Origin: Lucinisca nassula
Lineage: Eukaryota; Mollusca; Bivalvia; Lucinida; Lucinidae
NCBI GenBank assembly: GCA_963580285.1
Contig: OY757010.1
Coordinates: forward strand, 209,592,138 to 209,656,137
Reading direction: 5' to 3'
DNA length: 64,000 nt
Shown: in pieces, positions 56,381 through 64,000 of the stretch
Position numbering within the stretch: position 1 is the stretch's first letter
Layout: each line of letters opens with the position of its first letter
Program-made: the position numbers and the translations under genes
Notes under the pieces: model-generated
Seen by the model: only the letters and a program-made list of their open reading frames with translations
The model's database searches: none
Told to the model about the DNA's origin: nothing

Positions 56381-56437
56381 TGTGGGTACTTGTTAGAATT
56401 GCCTCATTGAGGCAATTCTAACAAGCACCCACAACAT
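56381..56437. repeat. Hairpin of the CACGCC MITE family (core only)
   Basis: GTTGTGGGTACTTGTTAGAA and its inverse around TTGCCTCATTGAGGCAA. Confidence 0.75.
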
Positions 56438-56639
56438 TATAGTCTAAATGGACAAATTAGAAAAATTGTCCTAAAATTATCTTGACACGAGCCTTTTATG
56501 GCCTGCAGGCAGCTCATAGAGAGATGAGTGAAAAGGTTTACCATACTGAGTGTATGTGCAGACTGATCTGATTGTTTGCAGATCACTGAAGTCTTAATGT
56601 AAGTTTTGTCATGTGCTGACTTACATATTTTATAGTATT

Positions 56640-57172
56640 TTAACCCATTGTGTCGGCCCCCGCCCATAGGGGCTTGAAGAAATATATGGGCTGCATGATG
56701 CTTCCACGCAGAGCTGAATCCGGCCCGCACACTAGTACTGGTAAACCGCTTAGAGGATCTAAGCCTGCCCAGGAACCGCGGTGCGAGGCGGACCGTCCAT
56801 GCTAATAAACCCTATTGGTTTCATTGGGCGACAAGGCTTGAGATGTAATTTCATCTCAATGTCGGGTAAAAGTCCCACAAAATTGGAAGCAACGTCTCCA
56901 AAATGACATTTACAGTGTTGACGGGGACGTTAAACCTCAAATCAACCAACCAACCAACCCATTGTGTGCTAGATATATGCTGGACAAGTCCATTTGTCAT
57001 ATAAGGGCTGTCAGGTCTATTTTTTTTTCATTTTTATTCTTTTTTTTTTATGGAAATTCTGTTAGCAAATAGTGCAGGCCCTGATCAGACGCCGCCTTCT
57101 GCGGAGTCTGATCTGGGCCAGCACTGTTTGCCAAGGTGTCCCTTTAGGGGTTTGCCGCATGCAATGGGTTAA
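56640..57172. mobile_element. TTAA-MITE interrupted by SINE-B
   Basis: TTAA at 56640 and 57169, ends CCCATTGTGTGCTAG and CATGCAATGGG. The core is TAGTGCAGGCCCTGATCAGA with CTGATCTGGGCCAGCACTGT. Confidence 0.85.
56654..56955 (+). mobile_element. SINE-B, full length
   Basis: 302 bp with (CCAA)n tail; 12 bp TSD AACCCATTGTGT at 56642-56653 and 56956-56967. Confidence 0.95.
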
Positions 57173-57339
57173 CATGATGATAGATATAGGTCTAAATCCT
57201 TATTCAGCAATACCTCCTGCCCATGCCCTTGACCTAAATGTCAAAAATCACTGAAATATCATAAAAGTCCTAAAACTTCGGACACCTTGAGGACTTCCTA
57301 AAATTATGGCAAATTTGTTTCACCATCCAGCAAGGATTC

Positions 57340-57430
57340 CAATGGTAAACAGTACAGACCCTGATCAGACTGCACCTTCAGGAGCAGTCTTGTGGAGCAG
57401 CCTGATCCATGTCTGCACTGTTTGCTTAGG
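57340..57430. repeat. TTAA-MITE core
   Basis: GTAAACAGTACAGACCCTGA...TCCATGTCTGCACTGTTTGC. Confidence 0.65.
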
Positions 57431-57937
57431 CATGGATGTCCCAATACTTATGATCATTGCGGTAGACATTTTTAATCCTAAAATTTTATGAGCTCATTTT
57501 GAACCATAGATGGATTGGGCTCACTTTTTGTATAGCGATAGATATTGGTCAAAACTTTATTCTGCAGAACCCTCACCTAAGCCCATGACCTTTAAGTCAT
57601 TTTCCAGGCAATCTATGCTGTCTGATGACAGTTCTTGTCAGTTATTTGTGTTGCATGTTTTCAGTTTTTACTGTGGATTCAGAAGCAGAATTTAAAATGA
57701 ATCCAGCTGATCTGGGCCTACATGTATACTGTTTAAAAAAGGATATATCTGGTTTCAGCATAATGAGGGTTGATGGTTTGTACTAACCACAGAAGCTTAC
57801 TGTCTGCTATTGTCCAAGTGACTATTACTGACCTAGTACAGAATGCAAGTACAGGTTACTTATAGCAGCACTAGACTGTGACCTCAGAGCACTGTGTAAA
57901 AAGTAAAATATGGTCTCAGCTCGTGTGCTGGTTCATT

Positions 57938-58014
57938 GGCAAACAGTAACATATAGACCCAGATCAGACACAGCGTGACCAGACATCTGATCAGGACCTA
58001 CACTGTTTGCTTGA
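57938..58014. repeat. TTAA-MITE core
   Basis: GGCAAACAGTAACATATAGA...GATCAGGACCTACACTGTTTG. Confidence 0.65.
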
Positions 58015-58195
58015 AATACTGGAATTAGAGGGTTAAACGAAACTGTTTTTGTCTCAGTTCAGGACTTCACCCACCAGTAGTACTCTTAGGTGTTTTAATT
58101 AGTTTTTTTAGGGATCTATCTCTGTATTTTCAGAACACAAAGGGGGTGAGCTTTCTCTTATTTCAGAATGTTATAGAATAGCCAGGACTCCTGCT

Positions 58196-58300
58196 TAGAC
58201 CGTATCTGTGTCCGACACCCGAGTGCTGTGTGATGCTCTTATATATCCGATCCAATCCAACTTTCAACGGAACAGTTTGCCTGTCAGAGGAAGGGAAATA
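58196..58300 (+). CDS. MARCHF5: Candidate later exon (or exon relic) of the MARCHF5-like gene
   Basis: The frame after CTGCTTAG reads TVSVSDTRVLCDALIYPIQS, then NFQRNSLPV. This parallels the MARCH5 C-terminal region, which has S-x-T-R-I-L-C-x-A-L-V-F-P and, 14 residues further on, N-S-N-L-Q-R. Same strand and correct order relative to 37088-37262. Problems: the segment between P and QSN is shorter by about 13 codons, the splice acceptor is weak, and a stop lies just upstream in frame. It could be a diverged exon, a decayed duplicate, or a coincidence. The 3' limit is uncertain. Confidence 0.4.
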
Positions 58301-58382
58301 ATACATTCTGCTACACCTATGAAATCTATACTAATTGCCATCCCTTTAACATGGATTTTATGCCAAGAAATGTTGTATGTTT

Positions 58383-58608
58383 TTTTTTTTGGGGGGGGGT
58401 TTTACGGCCCTTTCAAGATTATTTCACTCATATCGAGCCGATCGTTAATCAGAGGTGGGCGAAAACCGGAGTACCCGGAGAAAAACCACCTGACCTTCCG
58501 TTGCAGAACTTGGCGTCTCACACGTGGCCCGAGCGAGGCTCGAACCTACGGCGGTGAGAGACCTAATGACTAAGAGTCAGCGCTCTTATCCACTAGGCCA
58601 CGGAGGCT
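58383..58608 (-). mobile_element. SINE-D
   Basis: On the minus strand the head is GCCTCCGTGGCCTAGTGGAT and the B box GGTTCGAGCC. TSD TGTTGTATGTTT at 58371-58382 and 58609-58620. A poly-G run lies near the 3' tail. Confidence 0.95.
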
Positions 58609-58659
58609 TGTTGTATGTTTATGTGGTCTGCTGCGTCTTCTTGAGATTTTGCGTACAGA

Positions 58660-58713
58660 CAAACAGTGTGGACCGTGATGAGCAGTCTGATCTGGGTCCA
58701 TACTGTTTGCAAC
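58660..58713. repeat. TTAA-MITE core, short
   Basis: ACAAACAGTGTGGACCGTGA...CTGGGTCCATACTGTTTGC. Confidence 0.65.
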
Positions 58714-58780
58714 AATTATATTTTTAAGAAACCAGCAGACAACAAGGCAGATGAAACTGTTGTGATTGGTATCTTCACGA

Positions 58781-58996
58781 TTAACCCATTACATGCGGGA
58801 AAAACCTCAATGGGTACCTTGGCAAACAGTGAAGGCCCAGATCAGACGCCGCAGAACGCGGTGTCTGATCGGGGCTTGCACTATTTGTTAACAGGATTTT
58901 CCGTCAGAAACAGAATTAAAGTGCTACCACTTCTATGACAAATGGACTAGTCCAACATATAGCAGTGGAAGAGCCCACTAGTATACAATGGATTAA
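58781..58996. mobile_element. TTAA-MITE, complete
   Basis: TTAA-CCCATTACATGCGGG at the left and ACAATGGA-TTAA at the right, core GATCAGACGCCGCAGAACGC. Confidence 0.75.
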
Positions 58997-59119
58997 ATGT
59001 TTCTTCAAAATTATGAGTAGGTGCATAACAAAACCTACAGAAAGACCAGTGAAGATTTAGATTAGCAAGCAGTCTGGACAGTCTCTTCGCTGATGGCATG
59101 AACCCTCTATATATAGCCT

Positions 59120-59436
59120 TGATGTATTTAAAGAGTGGCTAACAAAGATTGACCAGAATTGGTTGATACGGAGGCTGATCTGAGTCTTAGCTGATTGTAT
59201 GACCCTTCTATAGTACTTGTTGTATTTAAAGAGTGGCCAACAAAGATTGACCAGACTTGGTTGATACAGAGACTGATTTGAGTCTTTGCTGATTGTATGA
59301 CCCTTCTACAGTACTTGTTGTATTTAAAGAGTGGCTAACAAAGATTGACCAGACTTGGTTGATACAGAGGCTGATTTGAGCCTTAGCTGATTGTATGAAC
59401 CTTCTATAGTACTTGTTGTATTTAAAGAGTGGCTAC
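59120..59436. repeat. Tandem repeat, about 3 units of about 100 bp
   Basis: Each has TTTAAAGAGTGGC(T/C)AACAAA, GACCAGA(A/C)TTGGTTGATA and TGTATGA(C/A)CCTTCTA. Confidence 0.95.
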
Positions 59437-59503
59437 AGCCCCCGCACATCGGGGCTTGAAGAAATAGATGGGCTGGATGATGCTTCCACCTAGAGCTGAA
59501 ACC

Positions 59504-60118
59504 TTGGCCCCCGCCCATAGGGGCTTGAAGAAATATATGGGCTGCATGATGCTTCCACGCAGAGCTGAATCCGGCCCGCACACTAGTACTGGTAAACCGC
59601 TTAGAGGATCTAAGCCTGTCCAGGAACCGCGGTGCGAGGCGGACCGTCCATGCTATTAAACCCTATTGGTTTCATTGGGCGACAAGGCTTGAGATGTCAT
59701 TTCATCTCAAAGTCGCGTAAAAGTCCCACAAAATTGGAAGCAACGTCTCCAAAATGACCTTTGTTTGTTTGATTTGAGGTTTAACGTCCCCGTCAACACT
59801 GTAAAGGTCATTTTGGAGACGTTGCTTCCAATTTTGTGGGACTTTTACCCGACATTGAGATGAAATGACATCTCAAGCCCTGTCGCCCAATGAAACCAAT
59901 AGGGTTTATTAGCATGGACGGTCCGCCTCGCACCGCGGGTTCCTGGACAGGCTTAGATCCTCTAAGTGGTTTACCAGTACTAGTGTGCGGGCCGGATTCA
60001 GCTCTGCGTGGAAGCATCATGCAGCCCATATATTTCTTCAAGCCCCTATGGGCGGGGGCTCACCAAAATGACCTTTACAGTGTTGACGGAGACGTTAAAC
60101 CTCAAATCAAACCAAACA
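59504..60118 (+). mobile_element. SINE-B copy 2, inside copy 1
   Basis: Its own length without copy 3 and its TSD is about 301 bp. It is split by copy 3 with a 14 bp TSD CCAAAATGACCTTT (59749-59762 and 60063-60076). Confidence 0.9.
59763..60062 (-). mobile_element. SINE-B copy 3, inside copy 2
   Basis: 300 bp in minus orientation, starting GTTTGTTTGATTTGAGG and ending GCCCCTATGGGCGGGGGCT. It is the youngest of the three. Confidence 0.95.
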
Positions 60119-60355
60119 AGAGCTGAAACCGACCCGCACACGAGTAATAGTAAACCGCTTAGAGGATCTAAGCTTGTCCAGGCAAAGCAGTGCGAGTCGG
60201 ACCGTCCACGCTTATAAAACCTATTGGTTGCATTGGGCGGCAGGGCTTGAGATGTCATTTCATATCAATATCGGGTAAAAGTCCTACAAAATTGGAAGCA
60301 ACGTCTCCAAAATGACCTTTACAGTGTTGACAAACAAACAAACAAACAAACAAAC

Positions 60356-60392
60356 ACTAGATAGATATATAGATAGATAGAGAGAGGGAGAG

Positions 60393-60478
<86 letters not shown>
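60356..60478. repeat. (GATA)n microsatellite
   Basis: About 30 GATA/ATAG tetramers with a GAGAGAGG interruption near 60385, directly after the SINE-B tail. Confidence 0.95.
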
Positions 60479-60523
60479 TCACGCAAAAAAGTCTTTGGTT
60501 ATCCGCTAAAATTGTTTACAGGT

Positions 60524-60960
60524 GTAACGGTTATGGATAAACACCGCTTCTACAGCCTTGCTTGGAGCCGGCTCTTTTGGCGACGCGGGTAGAGTGGTTG
60601 GCTTTTTCACGAAGCTGAGCAACGAGGATCGCGGTTAGCACCTAAGAGGGTGACCGCGTTCGTTGCTTTACTTCTTGGACGACCCGGCTAATGCTACAAT
60701 GGTGGCAGTGGTGGGATGGAAACAGTACCGCCGGCTTGTTGCATAGGCTTCGCCCTCGAGATTGTCTAGTGAGGCATGTGTTACTTCGGGACGAAGTCAA
60801 GAGATGAGGAGGAGAAATGTAACGGTTATGGATAAATACCACTTCTACAGCCTTGCCAGAGGAGCCGGCTCTTTTGGCGACGCGGGTAGAGTGGTTGGCT
60901 TTTTTCACGAAGTTGAGCAACGGAGATCGCGGTTAGTACCTGGATGGGTGACCGCGTTGC
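60524..60960 (+). repeat. Tandem duplication with 5S rRNA-like segments
   Basis: A block of about 140 bp (GTAACGGTTATGGATAAA, CTACAGCCTTGC, GGCTCTTTTGGCGACGCGGG) occurs at 60522 and 60819. Each ends in a stretch resembling 5S rRNA: CGCGGTTAGTACCTGGATGG plus GTGACCGC (second copy), preceded by GAAGTTGAGCAACGG. In 5S genes these are the C box and A box of the internal promoter. Too short and diverged for a 5S gene. Confidence 0.55.
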
Positions 60961-61049
60961 TTGACCTCGTGGCAATATTTCCTATGTGTTCCCCAACTGA
61001 GGTCATTTGCATCTTGTTTGTCAGCCCAAAACAACGGATTTCAAAAGAG

Positions 61050-61345
61050 GCAGTAATGTGAAGACAGCTTACTCTGACCAAAGTTCAAGACCTTGCAGCT
61101 GGAATAGATGAAGGGCGATAGATAAACATCGTCGCTTTTAACTTTAGCAAAGTGTTTGACAAAGTTCTACATGAATGACTTGAGCACTGTCAAGGACAGA
61201 TACGACAAAATATAAAACAACCTGTTACAGTGGATCCAGAGCTTCCTGACGAACAGGGGCGGCTAACCAGACCTGGTCAAAAGCCAGTTTTCCACGATTG
61301 CCCCAGCTGTATCCGGTGTCCCGCAAGGTGCCATTCTCGGACCTT
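61050..61345 (+). pseudogene. LINE reverse transcriptase fragment
   Basis: Plus-strand pieces in shifting frames read FNFSKVFDKVLHE (RT motif A region) and SGVPQGAILGPLLFC (motif B region), typical of Jockey/CR1-type LINEs. There are several stops and frameshifts. It ends at the junction with the Gypsy relic. Confidence 0.75.
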
Positions 61346-62665
61346 TGTTGTTCTGTCCATACATAAGTCTTTTGCTGAGCCTGTACCTCTTCTAAATTCT
61401 CACGCACCTACTTACATGCTTGCTCTAACCTTTCCCTTAATTCTATCACGTAGTTGTACGTTGATAAAACTTCCTCATCCCTTATCTCATCGGACCATAA
61501 TTCACTTAGGATTGCCATCGGGCCACGGACGATACGTCCGTATATAGATTGGTTCCCCTTCGTTATTACCTCCCCTTCGGTACGCACATAACGATAGGTA
61601 GATTGGTACCCTTGACGTAAATGTCTCCGCTAGGTGGCTACAACATAACATATGTGCGTACCGAAGGGGAGGTAATAACGAAGGGGAACCAATCTAAACG
61701 ATAGGTAGCGAGTAAATTGATTTGAGGTAGAGAATCCTACTCTTACAACTGCGCATGCCTACAAGAGCGCGTCTGTTAATTTAAAATACTGCAGAAGTGG
61801 GCCAGCTGGCGGTGTATTACTCATTGTAAATTGTATCTGCGAGTGTTAAAAAGATACATATTTCAAGATAATGATAAGAATGTCACTAGTCTATGTAAAA
61901 TAAATTAATATAAATTATATCAGTATACTAAGTATCGATCTTTTTGTTTCATCAGGTATGACTGACTCAGCAGTTAACCTTGTTGAACTCGGGTATTTCC
62001 AATACCGCGTCAGTGCTTATGCTATAAATAGACGTAATGGCTTCTGCTAGCTACCAATCGTTATGTTGTAGCCACCTAGCGGAGACATTTACGACAAGGG
62101 AACCAATCTAGTCCGTATAAAAATTCAAATGGGAAAAAACCCCAAAAGATTCCTGTGGGACCTCCCTAACTGCAAAAAGTAAGGCCGGGAGATACTTATC
62201 GCAACCTTTAGGACGCTCTGCACATATTCTACGTAACATTTGCTTCAGCGTTACCTGAACACATTCAACCAGGCCATTACATGTAAGATTGTATGGTGTT
62301 GTCGTTAACTGCTGAAGTGATAATAGTCTTTCATCACATCAGCAATAATCAGACCCCAAATCAATTAACATTTCATCAGGGATACCTACTCTACTGAACA
62401 ATTCAACCCACGCTTCAGCTATGCGCTCCGTTTTAATGCTGGGTAACGCTACCGATTCTTGGTACCTAGTTACATAGTCGATCATTGTTAAAATATAGCA
62501 CGCCCTTCTGTCAGAGGAGGTTCTATTTGTCCAACTATATCTACGGCCACACGCTTAAATGGAGCATCTATCAAGGATAATTTTCCCAAAGGTACCTTAG
62601 TAACACGACCCTTTTGAATAGTCCTTTGACAAATGTCGCAAGGCACAACATAAATGTTTTACGAC
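61346..62665 (-). pseudogene. Ty3/Gypsy integrase relic, split by a DNA element
   Basis: On the minus strand the integrase zinc-finger end CDICQRTIQKGRV (about 62640) is followed by the catalytic core (VAVDIVGQIEPP, MIDYVTRYQESVALPS, AWVELFSRVGIPDEMLID). Then come PYNLTCNGLVECVQVTLKQM, LPALLFAVREVPQESFG and, beyond the insertion, YGRIVRGPMAILSELWSDE and STYNYVIELRERLEQACK (about 61530-61440). Stops and frameshifts are present. No LTRs, RT or RNase H remain. Confidence 0.85.
61545..62110. mobile_element. TIR element with 9 bp TSD inside the Gypsy relic
   Basis: 566 bp, ends TAGATTGGTTCCCCTTCG and (minus, right end) TAGATTGGTTCCCTTGTCGT. A perfect 9 bp TSD GTCCGTATA lies at 61536-61544 and 62111-62119. 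A second TIR set (CTCCGCTAGGTGGCTACAAC) starts at about 61599 and pairs with 62058-62110. A palindrome GTTATTACCTCCCCTTCGGT and inverse sits at 61563-61690. A 9 bp TSD suits Mutator-like elements, but the class is inferred from TSD length only. Confidence 0.75.
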
Positions 62666-63019
62666 AGACTGCATGCAATCACGGTTGACAACTTTGCTTC
62701 CCTCTTTAATTACACGCTTGTATAAAGCCTCAGATTCTATGACGGTTCAAGCGTAAAGGCTTACTGAGAATAAGAGAGAATTTAATTTTATGTTATATTG
62801 GTTGGTGCCTGATGCTCTGTCTCTGGTCGGGCCCATCGGAGTCTAACTGTTGGTTTTCTTTTGCTCAAGCATTTCAGTGGTTTCTTGCTGTCAAGTCCTC
62901 ACCGTTGTCTAACTTCTGTGGTTGTTTGATTTTTGTGTTCTCGGAGATATTGAGGAGGCCTTCATGCGGACTGAACAAATTATTTGTCTAAATTGCGACG
63001 GAAGTAAGGGCGAGGATTG
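62666..63019 (+). mobile_element. Naiad fragment, truncated at both ends
   Basis: CAATCACGGTTGACAACTTT (end of the ORF) through AGGCCTTCATGCGGACTGAA to GGCGAGGATTGC. The 3' terminus is missing, so it was cut after insertion at the junction with the array. Confidence 0.85.
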
Positions 63020-64000
63020 CCATGGCGGCCATCTTGAAATTCTTCAAACGACATCTTCTCCCAAACCAAAGGTGGAATTGAGCTGAAACATGATGAGTGA
63101 CATCGGGGTGACATGGGTATTCAGGTTTGCTAAAATCGTTCCCTTCTGATATCCAAGATGGTCGCCACGGTAACCATCTTGAAATTCTCCGAACGACATC
63201 TCTTCCCAAACCAAAGGTCGAATTGAGCTGAAACCTGATGGGAGGCATCGAGATTACATGGAGTTTCTGATTTGTTAAAATCGTTCCATTCGGATGTCCA
63301 AGATGGTCACCATGGCAGCCATCTTGAAATTCTTCAAACGACATCTCCTTCAAAACCAAATTTCGAATTGAGGTGAAACTTGGTAGGATGCATCGGGATG
63401 ACATGGAGATTCAGATTTTCTAAAAACGATCCATTCAGATATCCAAGATGGCCGCTGGCGGCCATCTTGAAATTCTTCAAACGACATCTCCTCCAGAACC
63501 AAAGGTTGAATTGGGCTGAAACTTGATGGGGGGGGGGGGGGCATCGGGTTAACATGGAGATTCAAATTTACTCAAATCGTTCCTTTCCAATATCCATGGT
63601 GGCCGCCGTGGTGTACATCTTGAAATTCTTCAAACGACATCTCCTACCGAACCAAATGGTCAATTAAGCTGAAACTTGATGGGAGGCATCGTGGTGACAT
63701 GGGGATTCAGATTTGGTCAAATCGTTTCATTCCAGTATCCAAGATGGCCGCCACCTTGAATTTTTCTCTAAAACGACATCTCCTTCCAAACCACAGATCG
63801 AATTTGGCTGAAACTTGATGGGAGGCATCGGGGTGACATGGAGATTCAGATTCTCTAAAATCATTCCATTCGGATATCTAAAATGGCCGCCATGGAGGCC
63901 ATCTTGAAAATCTTCAAACGCCATCTCCTTCCAAACCAAAGGTTGAATTGAAATGAAACTTGATGTGAGGCATCAGGATGATATGGAGGTTCAGATTTGC
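63020..64000 (+). repeat. Tandem array, unit about 146 bp, running off the window
   Basis: About seven units: CATCTTGAAATTCTTCAAAC, GACATCTCCTTCCAAACCA, GAGCTGAAACTTGATGGGAG and TTCGGATATCCAAGATGGCC. Similar wording to H2 arrays (CAAACGACAT). The long minus frames in it arise from the repeat, not from a gene. Confidence 0.9.

Larger units (their letters stand above)
59437..60345 (+). mobile_element. SINE-B copy 1, outermost of a triple nest
   Basis: The 5' part lies at 59437-59503 and the rest at 60131-60345, ending in CAAA repeats. It is split by copy 2 with a 12 bp TSD AGAGCTGAAACC (59492-59503 and 60119-60130). Confidence 0.85.

Noticed and set aside
63020..64000. Minus frames of 70-138 codons with LKNFKMAAM-like repeats
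   Set aside because: A 146 bp tandem array keeps these frames open; the peptide repeats with the DNA unit and frames shift between units.

Overview
This window is animal nuclear DNA, most likely from a bivalve mollusc. The evidence is indirect: a Penelope-like retroelement with an N-terminal GIY-YIG domain (Naiad type, which dominates many invertebrate genomes), dense short tRNA-derived SINEs, TTAA-bounded MITEs carrying a GCAAACAGTGTAG...CTACACTGTTTGC core, and long arrays of 140-170 bp units that end in a hairpin plus CTCTTGTT. I did not identify the species. No bacterial or phage operon, CRISPR array, or real rRNA or tRNA gene was found.

Almost everything here is transposon-derived. The one clear host coding sequence is an exon at 37088-37262 (+) that reads as the membrane segment of the mitochondrial ubiquitin ligase MARCHF5 (MARCH5/MITOL). 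A weaker candidate for a later exon of the same gene, on the same strand and in the right order, lies near 58196-58300. The right-hand half of the window may therefore be a MARCHF5 intron of about 21 kb filled with repeats.

Layout. 1-5750: a SINE split by a 5.1 kb Naiad element with an upstream partial tandem copy. 5.8-11.8 kb: SINEs, TTAA MITEs, a second 5'-truncated Naiad copy, and a 155 bp inverted-repeat pair. 11.8-13.6 kb: a dead Tc1 transposon with a SINE inside its transposase. 13.7-17.1 kb: palindromic MITEs. 17.1-26.7 kb: a nested stack of array-bearing elements (families H1, H2, H3) with a LINE 3' end and a Naiad 3' end inside it. 26.9-28.3 kb: a 48 bp minisatellite. 28.4-36.3 kb: SINEs, a second H1 element carrying an unusual direct-repeat element, and TTAA MITEs. 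37-46.4 kb: the MARCHF5 exon, an inverted pair of a 0.63 kb repeat, and a hAT-type MITE. 46.4-58.6 kb: SINEs, a large foldback element, minisatellites and MITEs. 59.4-60.5 kb: three SINE copies inside one another. 60.5-62.7 kb: 5S-like repeats, a LINE RT scrap, and a Ty3/Gypsy integrase relic split by an element with a 9 bp target duplication. 62.7-64 kb: a Naiad scrap and an array.

Many insertions can be placed exactly because target-site duplications (TSDs) or empty-site copies lie in the same window, so the order of events can be read. I use local labels: SINE-A to SINE-G, H1-H3 (array elements), TTAA-MITE, M3, R1 (0.63 kb repeat). Family names from the literature are given only where motifs support them.
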